A stretch of 64,000 nucleotides of DNA from an uncultured Lachnospiraceae bacterium. Lineage in GTDB: Bacteria; Bacillota; Clostridia; Lachnospirales; Lachnospiraceae. Every line of letters starts with the position of its first letter. Position 1 is the stretch's first letter. The stretch spans positions 1 to 64,000 of the forward strand of contig CAMNQN010000001.1 of assembly GCA_946549155.1 (NCBI GenBank), in the 5' to 3' direction. Shown one piece after another: positions 18,671 through 28,786 of this stretch. Position numbers and translations under genes: made by a program. The notes beneath the pieces were generated by a model. That model saw only the letters and a list, made by a program, of their open reading frames with translations, had not been told where the DNA came from and did not search any database.

Positions 18671-19993
18671 ATGGAAAAAAAGATAAGTTTACGGAGCATT
18701 AGTAAAATATATAAAATGTATAATTCATCAACGGATCAGCTTAAAGAAGCGTTAAGCTTAACCGGAAAAAGTTATCATACAGATTTTTGCGCTTTAAAAG
18801 ATATTTCTTTTGATTTGTCTCAGGGAACTATTTTGGGGATAATGGGAAGAAATGGGGCCGGTAAATCTACATTATTGAAAATAATCACAGGTGTACTAAA
18901 ACCAAGCTCTGGAAGTTTAGAAGTCAAGGGGAAAATATCTTCATTACTCGAATTAGGCGCTGGCTTTAATATGGAATATAATGGTCTAGATAATATTTAT
19001 TTTTATGGTATGCTTATGAAACTGACACACAAGCAGGTAGAGGAGCGAGTAAAAGACATCATTGAATTTGCAGAGATAGGAGATTATATATATCAGCCAG
19101 TAAAAACATATTCGAGCGGAATGTTTGCCAGATTAGCTTTTTCCTGTGCTATTAATGTAGATCCGGATATATTGATTGTGGATGAAATATTGAGTGTTGG
19201 AGATATTCGTTTTCAAGCTAAGTGCTTTAATAAATTCAAAGAATTTAAAGAGAAGGGTGTCACAATAATATATGTAGGACATGATGTTGGATTAATGAAA
19301 AGTTTCTGTGATGATGCAATCTGGCTTCATAATGGTCAAATTGTGGATCGTGGCAATCCAGCAGAAGTTGCTGCAAAATATGTGGAGTTTATGTACTTAG
19401 ATGAAGGAACAGAATTTACAACTTACAATAGGAACTCTATGGACAATTCGAAAAAATCGGAGAAACAAATTGTTGGGAATGCTGAGGGAGAAAATAAAGA
19501 GCAAAAAAAGGAGGTAAGCAATAGTTTATATAAAAAAGCAATTACACACTGGGGAATAGCGCCTGGAATAATAAAAAAGGTGTGCTTACGAAACAGTAAA
19601 AAAGAAGAAATAGATTATTTTGATCCGTCAGAAACCGTTGAAATCCAGTTTGATTTAGAGTTTAGTGAGTTAGTTGATTTTGATAATTTATCTATTGCTT
19701 TTTCTATAAAAAATAAAGAAGGAACAGATATTATTGTAAAGACAACTTATGATGAGGGTATTTCTTTGGTGAACAATCAAAGTAAAAAGTATCAAATTAT
19801 ATTTAAATTAAAAACTTTATTAGCAGTAGGGGAATATTATTTAGTTGCTGCAGTTGAAAACAGATCAGAAGTCAATCCCATTTATTATGAGTATATTGAG
19901 GGAGTTAAATATTTTAAGGTATTTACAAATAAAAAAATTTTTGGAAAAGTTGATTTGCCGACTCAAATTACGATTAATGAGGTAGAAAAATGA
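18671..19993 (+). CDS. polymer-export ABC ATPase with Wzt-like C-terminal domain
   Basis: A 440-residue protein. Residues 1-245 are a TagH/Wzt ATPase with GRNGAGKST (Walker A near 59-67), YSSGM signature, LIVDE Walker B and the switch His in VGHD. After a lysine/glutamate-rich linker (about 255-285), residues 290-435 form a beta-rich domain like the carbohydrate-binding C-terminal domain of Wzt, which reads the capped end of the glycan before export. The methyltransferase at the start of the next gene would fit a capping step. The ends overlap (ATGA). Confidence 0.88.
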   Translation: MEKKISLRSISKIYKMYNSSTDQLKEALSLTGKSYHTDFCALKDISFDLSQGTILGIMGRNGAGKSTLLKIITGVLKPSSGSLEVKGKISSLLELGAGFNMEYNGLDNIYFYGMLMKLTHKQVEERVKDIIEFAEIGDYIYQPVKTYSSGMFARLAFSCAINVDPDILIVDEILSVGDIRFQAKCFNKFKEFKEKGVTIIYVGHDVGLMKSFCDDAIWLHNGQIVDRGNPAEVAAKYVEFMYLDEGTEFTTYNRNSMDNSKKSEKQIVGNAEGENKEQKKEVSNSLYKKAITHWGIAPGIIKKVCLRNSKKEEIDYFDPSETVEIQFDLEFSELVDFDNLSIAFSIKNKEGTDIIVKTTYDEGISLVNNQSKKYQIIFKLKTLLAVGEYYLVAAVENRSEVNPIYYEYIEGVKYFKVFTNKKIFGKVDLPTQITINEVEK

Positions 19994-22900
19994 ACAGAGT
20001 GAATTCAAAAGAATATTGGGAAAAAAGATTTACGGAACAGGATTGGGAAAAAAATAGAGGAGGCGAACAGACAAAATATTTTTATGAATTATTGGTGAAA
20101 ATGCTTCCGCAATGGATTGTTACAGAAATACGAAAAGAGAAGTATACCGTAATTGACTTTGGATGCGCAGAGGGGCAGGGAGTTCCTATTTTACAAGAAA
20201 AATTAGGAACAAAGATAATAGGGATGGATTTTGCGGAGGGGGCAATTCAACAGGCCAGACTTAAATTCCCGCAGCATACGTTCGAGGTAGGCGATATAAC
20301 AAACTATGGTGGGAGAGTAGATGTTGCTATTATGTCAAATATATTGGAACATTTTACGACTCCGTATAATATTTTGGAGCATATTTCAAAATGTACAAAT
20401 AAGTATATGGTGGTAATGGTTCCTTTTGAAGAAGAAAATTTAATGACGGAGCATTGCTATACGTTTAGGTTTAATAATATTCCTATTGCGGTAAACGGAT
20501 TTCAATTAGTGCAGCTAGAAGAATATGATTGTTTGAAAGATGCTAACAATTTGTTTTTAGGAAAACAAGTCTTATTAATATATTCGCAAAAACAGGATAT
20601 TAATGAGACTATATCATATGAACAAATGAATCGGGTAATTCCGGCTTTGAGGCAACAAATAAGGGATGTTCAAGATAAATTTCAGCAAAAATTTGAGAAA
20701 AGTCAATTTGAAGTTGAAAAAAATCACATGATAGCAGAAAAAAAGCAATTAGAGTTAGAATTGGCTAACAAGGAGAGAGCTGAACTGGAAGCACTAAATG
20801 AGCAAAAAAATGCGCAGTTAGTGAATGAAAGAAGTGCTTACTGTGAATTAAATGGAAGATATGTAGAGCTTAGTGAGAGATTTAATTCATTAAATGATAC
20901 GTATGGCTATACAAAAGAAAAGTATCGTGAAATTCTGGATTCTTATACATGGAAGATAGGAAGCGCACAACTTAATGCGCTAAAAAAAGTGAAACTTTTG
21001 GCGCCTGTAAAGAAATATATGGATGCTAGGTTACAGAAGAATAATATAGAAGAGAATTTGGCAACTGAATTAGATAGTAATTTAGAGCAGATTTTAGCAA
21101 AACAAGAAGTGTCAGATGACATTACAAATTATATAAAGATACAGGGAAAATTATTCCGAGAGAGCATTGATAGTCCATTAGGTGAAATTTCTCTGAAATT
21201 ACAAGAAATTATTAAAACAAGACGTTATAAAGGAATTGTTGTTTATCCTCATGCGGTGAAGTGGGAACCGATTCAAAGGCCACAACATTTTTTGCGGGAA
21301 CTTTCTAAGAAGGGTTTTCTCTGCTTTTTCTGCGAAAATGAAGAATGCTCTGAAGACGTAGCAGAACCTTATGAAAATGTATTTATTGTTAAAAATGGAG
21401 AATTAAATTTATTGCCCGTTTTGCAGGATAAGGCGGTAATTGTTTTGATTACTTTTTATCTGCAAACTTTATTTTCAAAGTTTCTGCCTCAAAAAGTAAT
21501 ATGGTTTGACATATTAGACCGGTTGGATTTTTTTGATGGGAACGGAGATATAAGTAAAGATATTTATCGTGAATTAATTAGTAAAGCGAATATTGTGAGT
21601 TATTCAGCGAATAATTTAAAAGAGTATGTTTCTGAAAGAAAGGACGCAATAAAGCTTCCGAATGCAGTAAATCTTGATGATTTCAAGAAAAGAGATGAGG
21701 AGATTCCAAAAGAAATTCTAACTTTAAAAGAAAAAGGGAAAAAAATTATTGGTTATTATGGAGCAATCGAAGAATGGTTTGACTGGAGTGCGGTCAAATA
21801 TTTGGCGGATCAAACAGATTATGAAATTGTGTTGATTGGAGCTGCAAATGAAAAAATAAAAGACAAGTTGCAGCATAATCAGGTTCATTTTCTTGGCAGA
21901 AAACCGTATCAGTCTCTTTATAAGTATGCAAATTGTTTTGATGTAGCGTTGCTTCCCTTTGTCGTAAACGATTTAACAAATAGTGTTTCGCCTGTTAAAT
22001 TTTTTGAATATGCTGCTATGGGGCTTCCGGTGGTATCTTCAAATATTCACGAAATGAAACAATATGCTGTTGAAAATGTGAAATTGTATTCAACAAAAGA
22101 AGAGTTTGTCGATTTAGTGAAGTCTTTAGCAATCAGATATTCTGGGAAAAAAGTAAGCTTCAATGATTTTATCAAGCAAAATACATGGGAACAGAGGATT
22201 GATGTATTTCTGGAAAGTATGAAATCGCAAATTGGAAATCTAAAAGTATTGGCAAATACAGATTCGAGTGGTTCAGTGGCGGTAAATACAGTAACCTTTT
22301 TTAAATACGATGGGACAACATATTATTCAGGTGGTGCTGAGCGATATCTTTTGGACTTAGATGAAATTTGTGAAGAATTGAATATCAGATTCCGTGTTTA
22401 TCAATATGGAGAGTATGATTGGGTACGCTTTTACAATAATGTTGAAGTTATCGGTTTGGGAGCGAAGCAGAATGATGTGAATGTATACAGTGTCTTATTG
22501 AAACAAGAGATGGAGGAAGCTTTTAAAAGAAATACTCAAAATAAGTCACTAGTGGATATTTATTCAGCGTTTAACTTATTGCAACGAAAAGATTCAGTGA
22601 CGTCTATCGGAATAAGTCATGGGATATTTTGGGATAATGAGGCAAATTGTTTCACGAATGGAACAGATTTTTGGCGTAATGACGAAGAAATAATTCGGGC
22701 TGCAAAATATTGTGATTATATGGTTTCGGTGGATACGAATACATGCAATTGGTTTCAGACAATTGATTATCAGCTTAGCAAAAAAATGAAATATATACCG
22801 AATTATGTGGATAATCAGGAATTCGCTCCGGGTGAAAGGAACGACAAAGAAAAGATTATTATAACATATCCGAGACGTTTATATGGCGCGAGAGGATTAT

Positions 22901-23628
22901 ATATTGTTTTGGATGTGATTGACGATGTTTTGAATGCATTTGAAAACGTCGAGTTTCATTTTGTGGGCAAGGGGTTTGAACAAGATACAAAATATGTGGA
23001 ACAAAAGATATGTAAATGGGGGGACAGAGTAAAATGGTATTCACAATCTCCCGATAAAATGCATGAAGTATATAAATATACGGATATTTCTTTGGTTCCG
23101 ACTATGTATAGTGAGGGCACAAGCCTGTCTTGCCTGGAGGCACTTTCCAGTGGTAATGTTGTTGTGTGTACACGAGTAGGTGGTTTGACAGATTTAATTC
23201 TTAATGATTATAACGGAATTTTAATTGAACCAGATAAAGAATCTTTAAAGGAAGCGTTGTTTGAATTATTGAATTCTCCGGAAAAAATGAAAACATTGAA
23301 AAAGAATGCAGTATTGACGGCACAAGCTTTTTCCAAAAGTAAATGGAAAGAGCGTTGGAAGAAAATTTTGAAAAGGGCCATTGGAGAGCAGAATACAGCC
23401 CCGTATGAATATCATAAGCGCTGCATGATTAAACTGACTAAACTGTCGGTTCAGGATGATAAAGTGATAAATTGTATTTGCAAATATTTGGATGACGGAT
23501 ATTATGTATATGTTGCCAGTCCAGAAAAAACTAACAAATTTCACAGTTTCCAAAGATTGCAGTTTATATTGCTTGACGAGGATTTATATTTTGAGCCGGA
23601 TGTCATTTTGACGGAGACAGAAATTTAA
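19990..23628 (+). CDS. methyltransferase / coiled-coil / double glycosyltransferase fusion
   Basis: A 1212-residue multidomain protein. Residues 1-200 are a class I SAM methyltransferase (VIDFGCAEGQG at 54-64, IIGMDFAEGAI). About 205-330 is a long coiled coil. About 414-745 is a QRPQ-type GT-B enzyme (PIQRPQHFLREL, IIGYYGAIEEWFDW, PFVVNDLTNSVSPVKFFEY). About 775-1140 is a GT4 enzyme (YYSGGAERYLLDL, TYPRRLYGARGLY, SEGTSLSCLEALSSGNVVV). The last 70 residues are unassigned. Wzt-type systems such as WbdD use a methyltransferase plus coiled coil to cap and measure chain length, and this protein may combine that with two polymer-building domains. That role is inference. Confidence 0.82.
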   Translation: MNRVNSKEYWEKRFTEQDWEKNRGGEQTKYFYELLVKMLPQWIVTEIRKEKYTVIDFGCAEGQGVPILQEKLGTKIIGMDFAEGAIQQARLKFPQHTFEVGDITNYGGRVDVAIMSNILEHFTTPYNILEHISKCTNKYMVVMVPFEEENLMTEHCYTFRFNNIPIAVNGFQLVQLEEYDCLKDANNLFLGKQVLLIYSQKQDINETISYEQMNRVIPALRQQIRDVQDKFQQKFEKSQFEVEKNHMIAEKKQLELELANKERAELEALNEQKNAQLVNERSAYCELNGRYVELSERFNSLNDTYGYTKEKYREILDSYTWKIGSAQLNALKKVKLLAPVKKYMDARLQKNNIEENLATELDSNLEQILAKQEVSDDITNYIKIQGKLFRESIDSPLGEISLKLQEIIKTRRYKGIVVYPHAVKWEPIQRPQHFLRELSKKGFLCFFCENEECSEDVAEPYENVFIVKNGELNLLPVLQDKAVIVLITFYLQTLFSKFLPQKVIWFDILDRLDFFDGNGDISKDIYRELISKANIVSYSANNLKEYVSERKDAIKLPNAVNLDDFKKRDEEIPKEILTLKEKGKKIIGYYGAIEEWFDWSAVKYLADQTDYEIVLIGAANEKIKDKLQHNQVHFLGRKPYQSLYKYANCFDVALLPFVVNDLTNSVSPVKFFEYAAMGLPVVSSNIHEMKQYAVENVKLYSTKEEFVDLVKSLAIRYSGKKVSFNDFIKQNTWEQRIDVFLESMKSQIGNLKVLANTDSSGSVAVNTVTFFKYDGTTYYSGGAERYLLDLDEICEELNIRFRVYQYGEYDWVRFYNNVEVIGLGAKQNDVNVYSVLLKQEMEEAFKRNTQNKSLVDIYSAFNLLQRKDSVTSIGISHGIFWDNEANCFTNGTDFWRNDEEIIRAAKYCDYMVSVDTNTCNWFQTIDYQLSKKMKYIPNYVDNQEFAPGERNDKEKIIITYPRRLYGARGLYIVLDVIDDVLNAFENVEFHFVGKGFEQDTKYVEQKICKWGDRVKWYSQSPDKMHEVYKYTDISLVPTMYSEGTSLSCLEALSSGNVVVCTRVGGLTDLILNDYNGILIEPDKESLKEALFELLNSPEKMKTLKKNAVLTAQAFSKSKWKERWKKILKRAIGEQNTAPYEYHKRCMIKLTKLSVQDDKVINCICKYLDDGYYVYVASPEKTNKFHSFQRLQFILLDEDLYFEPDVILTETEI

Positions 23629-23645
23629 ACGATAAAATATTTTTG

Positions 23646-23711
23646 GAAAAGTGGCAAATAAATAATATTAATAGGATTTTTGTGTAAATCTTATAATATT
23701 TGTCACTTTTC
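23646..23711. terminator. long inverted repeat, possible bidirectional terminator
   Basis: Two 15-base arms (23646-23660 and 23697-23711) pair fully with one G-U wobble and enclose a 36-base AT-rich loop. A T-rich stretch follows on the plus strand. It lies between the 1212-residue protein gene and the LTA-synthase-like gene. The long loop is unusual for an intrinsic terminator, so a remnant of a small mobile element is also possible. Confidence 0.4.
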
Positions 23712-23827
23712 TTATTTTTATGGCATCTTGAATCAAGAATAGGGTGCAGACAAGTTTTCTTATATTATATTCGAGAAAATATTTGTTTGGGAAAATTTGA
23801 TGGTGTGTTCTATAGAAAGGAATTGAA

Positions 23828-26272
23828 ATGTCAGGCAGGAAGAAACAGATAAGAAAAAGTAGTAAAGTTTTATTTAATTGTATAATTATTAGTTTATTGT
23901 TATTGATTAATATAGGAACTTTAAAATGGCAATTAGGATACAATTATTATAGGGAATCCGGAAGTTTATATTCTCCGCGGCAGGGGTGGACGTATACAGA
24001 TATATTCTCGGGAGACAGTGATGTAGTAACACAATATTTTCGACCCCCAAAAAGCTATTTGGAATGTATTATGTTCAGATTGGAATTTTCATTAAATGAG
24101 CAGGTGTCCCCAGAGAATATTTTTTTAATAAGTATGTATGATGAAAAAGAGCAATTAGTTTGTGAGGAAGAGCTTTATGTACATGAGTATTCTAATTGGA
24201 ATGCATACACATTTAATATAGAAAAGGAAGTAAATAAAAATAAGCTTTATAAATTAGTTTTTAAAGAAAGGAAAGAAAATGAAAAACCGTCTCTGTTTTT
24301 TAGATTTCTTTTATCAGAGGAAGGCATAGAAGAAGAAGAGGGATATGAAGTAAATGGAGAAAAAAGTGCCGGAAATATTGAATTAGCATATAGATATTCA
24401 TATAAAGATTGGAAGCCTTTGTTATGGATAATAATAGGAGATTTGGTGGTTTGTATTGGTTTGTTAAGTTGTAATGTATATGCGAAAAATGGAAAGCGCA
24501 ACAAAATATTAGAGGGAGCATTATGGGCGTTAACACCTATTATTATGTTTGGGCTAATGCAGGAAATTATTGGAGGAATTAGTAATATTCAGATAAAATA
24601 TATTCCATTTAATTTATTCATTTTGTATGGCATATTGATTATCTTTACTCTGTTTTTTAAGAAAACAAAAATTGCCCTAATGTTATTTAGCTGCATAATT
24701 TTAATATTTGCCCTGATTGAATATTTTGTTATGGAATTTCGGGGTAGTCCATTTATGTTAATGGATGTATTAAGTGTGAAGACTGCTATGAATGTGTCAC
24801 AAGCATATTCTTTTGATTTAAGTATAAGGCTAGGAATTGAACTACAGTTCTTTTTGATGTTATTTTATGCACAATTTTTTGGAATTAAGCAGTCTAATAC
24901 AAAGAAGATAGTTAAAAATAGAATTTTGAGTATGGGACTTTTAGTTCTGGCAATATTGTTGATATATAATAATCCTTTTGGTATTTTTGAGAATAAAATA
25001 TCATTTTATGCTGTTGATCAGGAGTATCTTCATAAAGGATATTTTTATATATTGTTCTCAGAAGTACAATCTATGCTTCAAGATAAGCCAGAGAATTATT
25101 CCGTTGAAAGTATTAGAGACATTGTTAATAATGTTGAAAATGGTATTAGCGTAGAATCGACGGATGATAGTCCGATGAATATTATCGTTATTATGAATGA
25201 GAGTTTTGCTGACTTTGATGTTCTTGGGGCAGTAAAAACAAAAGAAAAAATTGCGCCATATATAAAAGGAATGGACAAAAATGTTATAAAAGGATATTTG
25301 CAGGTCCCGGTTTTTGGAGGGAGCACAGCTAATACGGAATATGAAACTCTGACGGGAAATTCAACAGAATTTTTACCGGTGTCAAGTATACCATATATAT
25401 TGTATACCAAAAGTCCGGAATATGGTTTGACATTGACTTTAAAGCATCAGGGGTATAGAACTATCGCGATGCATCCTTTTGACGCATCAGGGTATAACAG
25501 GGAAAAGGCTTATGAAAATATGGGTTTTGAAGAATTTTACAGTATAGAAAATTGGGAGAGTGATTATAAAACTATTCGGAGTTGGATGAGTGATCAGTCT
25601 GTATATGAAAAAATTTTTCAAATTTATCAAGAAAAGAATCAAAATGAAAAACTCTTTGTGTTCTGTGTTACAATACAAAATCATGGCGGGTATTCCGAAG
25701 AATGTGCTAACGGATATGAAGACAAAGTGTCCTTGGACTATGAACAAAATTTTCCAGAAGCAGAACAGTATTTGGCATTAATTAATGAATCAGATAAAGC
25801 GTTTAAAAGTTTGATCAATTATTTTGAAAATATAGAGGAAAAAACAATGATCGTTTTTTTTGGTGATCATATGCCAATGGTCGAGTCAGAATTTTATGAA
25901 ACCATTCTGGGAAAACAAACGGAAGAATTGAGTTGGGAAGAGCAGCAGCTAAAATATCAAATACCATATATTATATGGACAAACTATCCCCAGGAAACTT
26001 TTCAAGAAAATATAAGTTCGAACTATTTGGGAAGTATTATCTTGCAAAGGGCGGGATTAAAGCTAACAACTTATAATAAATTTTTGCTAAAGTTAAAACA
26101 AAAACTGCCTATTATTGGAAAGGAGGCTGTAATGGATGCGACAGGAGCGTGGTATGAATGGAATGAATTGCCGGAACAATATGAGAATATGATAAATGAT
26201 TACAGAATTTTACAATACAATAATATGTTTGATCAAAAAAAATTGATCAAGAATATTTTTAGTTTACAATAA
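23828..26272 (+). CDS. LTA synthase-like phosphoglycerol transferase (sulfatase family)
   Basis: An 814-residue membrane enzyme. It has an N-terminal hydrophobic segment (about 14-32), a beta-rich outside part (about 40-185), five or so membrane segments (about 195-385), then an extracellular sulfatase-fold domain (about 435-730). The nucleophile is probably Thr500 in FGGSTANTEYE; NIIVIMNESF and FFGDHMP are the metal-binding regions. Such enzymes move glycerol-phosphate from phosphatidylglycerol to a glycan or glycolipid. The extra N-terminal domain makes it longer than LtaS. AAAGGA precedes the ATG. Its place in a glycan locus suggests glycerol-phosphate decoration of the exported polymer. 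Confidence 0.85.
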   Translation: MSGRKKQIRKSSKVLFNCIIISLLLLINIGTLKWQLGYNYYRESGSLYSPRQGWTYTDIFSGDSDVVTQYFRPPKSYLECIMFRLEFSLNEQVSPENIFLISMYDEKEQLVCEEELYVHEYSNWNAYTFNIEKEVNKNKLYKLVFKERKENEKPSLFFRFLLSEEGIEEEEGYEVNGEKSAGNIELAYRYSYKDWKPLLWIIIGDLVVCIGLLSCNVYAKNGKRNKILEGALWALTPIIMFGLMQEIIGGISNIQIKYIPFNLFILYGILIIFTLFFKKTKIALMLFSCIILIFALIEYFVMEFRGSPFMLMDVLSVKTAMNVSQAYSFDLSIRLGIELQFFLMLFYAQFFGIKQSNTKKIVKNRILSMGLLVLAILLIYNNPFGIFENKISFYAVDQEYLHKGYFYILFSEVQSMLQDKPENYSVESIRDIVNNVENGISVESTDDSPMNIIVIMNESFADFDVLGAVKTKEKIAPYIKGMDKNVIKGYLQVPVFGGSTANTEYETLTGNSTEFLPVSSIPYILYTKSPEYGLTLTLKHQGYRTIAMHPFDASGYNREKAYENMGFEEFYSIENWESDYKTIRSWMSDQSVYEKIFQIYQEKNQNEKLFVFCVTIQNHGGYSEECANGYEDKVSLDYEQNFPEAEQYLALINESDKAFKSLINYFENIEEKTMIVFFGDHMPMVESEFYETILGKQTEELSWEEQQLKYQIPYIIWTNYPQETFQENISSNYLGSIILQRAGLKLTTYNKFLLKLKQKLPIIGKEAVMDATGAWYEWNELPEQYENMINDYRILQYNNMFDQKKLIKNIFSLQ

Positions 26273-26356
26273 AATTGTAGATGATCTAAAATAATTTGCT
26301 GCTATGAAAATGATAAAATTATTCCAGATATCGAAAGGTTGGAGAACGTATAAATT

Positions 26357-27790
26357 ATGGGACGAAACATGGGCAGTTTTGTAATAAAAAAATTGCAGTT
26401 AAAAAAACTATGGATTATATTTTTTCTAATTATTTTTTTCGTAGTACCTTTAAGCTTTTTAGACAGCATTTTTAAATGGCCGCTGTTGATTTTCCTCTTT
26501 TTTACTGTGATTTGTTATGTGTCTAATATTAGAAACTTTTCCTTTTTTCTATTTAGTGTAGCATTTTGCATCAGATTAATAATAGTTTTGACAATTAATA
26601 CACCTCCTATAAGTGATTTTGAATGTTTATTGTCAGCCTCACAAAGGCTATTGGAAGGTGATACAAGTTTTGTGAGCGAAGGCTTTTGGGGGGGGGTTAA
26701 ATATTTTCAAATTTGGGCGTATCAATTAGGATATGTTGTATTTCAAAGCGGACTTTTATTGGTTTGGAATAATATTTTGATGTTGCAACTTTTCAACTGC
26801 TTAATGGGCGCGGGGACAACTGTATTGGTGTACTTAATTGCTAAAGAGATATCCGGAGAAAAAGCTTCTGAAGTGGTAGCCTTAGCATATTGCTTTCATT
26901 TATTTCCCTTAACTTATGTTACAGTATTGTCCAATCAGTTTGTGGCGACTTTTTTGGTTTTTTTAGGTATATATTTGCTTATTTCCGATAAAATAATATG
27001 GTCGTCTTATGTAAAATATGGGGTTTGTGCAAGTTTATTAGCTCTGGCGAATGCACTTCGACCGGAAAGTATAATTCCGTTGGTTGCAATATGGATAAGT
27101 TTGTTGCTGACTATTAGTAGAACGAATATTAAGGAAAAAGTATTGTTGATGATGATTTTAATTGGAGTTTATTTTGGTTTAAAATCTATCATTTCTGCTT
27201 TATTTATTTTAACTGGGTTATCTTCTGTTGGTCTTGCGAACATGAATCCCTATTACAAATTTATGGTAGGACTTAATTATGAAACCAATGGGGGTTGGAA
27301 TGAATCAGATTATATGTGTTGTGAGAATGTACAGATGTGCATGGAAATTATGAAGCAGAGAATCCTACAGCCATTACCTCAGTTAGTACAATTATTTTTC
27401 AATAAAATTAAGGTATTTTGGGAAGGAGGGGCGCTATCGTGGAGTTTTACAGATTCTTTACGGAATGGTATGATGTTAATGGGCAGAAGAATTGATGTGT
27501 CCTTGATTTATGTGATATGTGAGCATATTAATAAATGTATAACGGCAATTACATATGGTTTGTTAATGATAGGAGAAATCGGAACATTACAAAAAAATGG
27601 TAATTCAAAGATTGTATTGTTGACGAATTATATTTTTGTTACATTTGGAGTATACTTATTGATCGAAGTTCAGTCAAGATATGTATATTCCGTGCAAGTT
27701 GCAGTTTTTATTTTGGCTTCATTGGGTATGGAAGAATTAGTCAAAATTAGAAAAATAATAAGACAGAAAATAGCATCGTTGTTATGTTAG
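26357..27790 (+). CDS. GT-C (PMT/GT39-like) membrane glycosyltransferase
   Basis: A 477-residue polytopic protein with 10-12 membrane segments. The first outside loop holds PPISDFECLLSASQRLLEGD, the acidic loop typical of PMT_2/ArnT-like enzymes that use polyprenyl-phosphate sugars. An N9 guanine tract at 26688-26696 encodes WGGV within the next part of this loop; a one-base change would stop translation early. It is AT-rich. The GtrB-like gene follows 21 bases later and could supply its lipid-linked donor. Confidence 0.75.
   Translation: MGRNMGSFVIKKLQLKKLWIIFFLIIFFVVPLSFLDSIFKWPLLIFLFFTVICYVSNIRNFSFFLFSVAFCIRLIIVLTINTPPISDFECLLSASQRLLEGDTSFVSEGFWGGVKYFQIWAYQLGYVVFQSGLLLVWNNILMLQLFNCLMGAGTTVLVYLIAKEISGEKASEVVALAYCFHLFPLTYVTVLSNQFVATFLVFLGIYLLISDKIIWSSYVKYGVCASLLALANALRPESIIPLVAIWISLLLTISRTNIKEKVLLMMILIGVYFGLKSIISALFILTGLSSVGLANMNPYYKFMVGLNYETNGGWNESDYMCCENVQMCMEIMKQRILQPLPQLVQLFFNKIKVFWEGGALSWSFTDSLRNGMMLMGRRIDVSLIYVICEHINKCITAITYGLLMIGEIGTLQKNGNSKIVLLTNYIFVTFGVYLLIEVQSRYVYSVQVAVFILASLGMEELVKIRKIIRQKIASLLC
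26688..26696 (+). repeat. G9 homopolymer inside a coding sequence
   Basis: Nine consecutive guanines lie within the GT-C glycosyltransferase gene, in an otherwise AT-rich stretch. Tracts of this kind are known contingency loci in other bacteria. The present length keeps the frame open. Confidence 0.9.
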
Positions 27791-27811
27791 AATAATAGGG
27801 AGGAATGGATC

Positions 27812-28786
27812 GTGAAGCCTATTTTATATATTCTTATTCCTTGTTACAACGAAGAAAAGGTTCTTCCCATAACCTGCAATATGTTTTTAGGGAAGCTCTA
27901 TTCGCTGATTAATGCCGAAAAAATTGGAGACAAAAGTCGTATTTTATTTATAAATGACGGTTCTAAAGATGGTACCTGGGAGATTATTTGCGATCTGGCA
28001 AGGGGGGATGCACATTACATAGGCATTAGTCAGAGCAGGAATAGAGGGCATCAGAATGCTGTGCTTGCTGGATTAATGGAAGCTAAGGACAGGTGTGATA
28101 TTACGATTTCTATTGATTGTGATGGGCAGGATGATATTAATGCCATGGATACTATGCTCGAAGAATACCAGGGTGGGTGTGAGATTGTATATGGAGTACG
28201 TAGCAGACGTGATACAGATACTTTTTTTAAACGGACCACTGCGGAGGGATTTTATAAGTTCCTGAATTGGATGGGAGCAGAAGTGGTTTTTAATCATGCG
28301 GATTATCGTCTTGTGTCAAATCGGGTGTTGCGGGAATTTGTTAATTTTGAAGAGGTAAATATTTTTCTGAGAGGAATGTTTCCGTTAGTGGGATTTAAAA
28401 GTACAAGTGTCTACTATGAGAGAACGGAGCGGATTGCAGGGGAGAGTCACTATACGCTAAAGAGGATGTTGGGGTTGGCGTTTGACGGGATAACAAGTCT
28501 GTCGGTGAAACCAATTCGTATGATAGCGTCTTTGGGGTGTATTGTGGCATTACTGAGTTTTATAGGGATTATTTGGGCTATAGTGGGCAATTTTACCGGT
28601 CATACCATATCGGGATGGGCCAGCACGATTTGCATCATTTGTTTTATGGGAGGCATTCAGTTGTTGTGTCTTGGCGTGATAGGGGAATATATTGGGAAGA
28701 TTTATATGGAGACGAAACGCAGGCCCCGGTACATTATCAGTGAGAGAACGGATGGGATGACGGGTGAAGGCTCAGGCAATCCCTGA
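27812..28786 (+). CDS. GtrB-like polyprenyl-phosphate glycosyltransferase (copy 1)
   Basis: A 324-residue GT2 enzyme with two C-terminal membrane helices (about 233-255 and 265-290), the plan of GtrB. Motifs are ILIPCYNEEKVLPITC, INDGSKDGTW, SRNRGHQNAVLAGL and the catalytic DCDGQDD near 100. It would load a sugar onto undecaprenyl phosphate. The start is GTG with GGGAGG upstream. The gene at 38093 is a near-duplicate over its whole length, with long identical DNA stretches. The 211 bases after it hold no gene that I can support. Confidence 0.88.
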   Translation: MKPILYILIPCYNEEKVLPITCNMFLGKLYSLINAEKIGDKSRILFINDGSKDGTWEIICDLARGDAHYIGISQSRNRGHQNAVLAGLMEAKDRCDITISIDCDGQDDINAMDTMLEEYQGGCEIVYGVRSRRDTDTFFKRTTAEGFYKFLNWMGAEVVFNHADYRLVSNRVLREFVNFEEVNIFLRGMFPLVGFKSTSVYYERTERIAGESHYTLKRMLGLAFDGITSLSVKPIRMIASLGCIVALLSFIGIIWAIVGNFTGHTISGWASTICIICFMGGIQLLCLGVIGEYIGKIYMETKRRPRYIISERTDGMTGEGSGNP

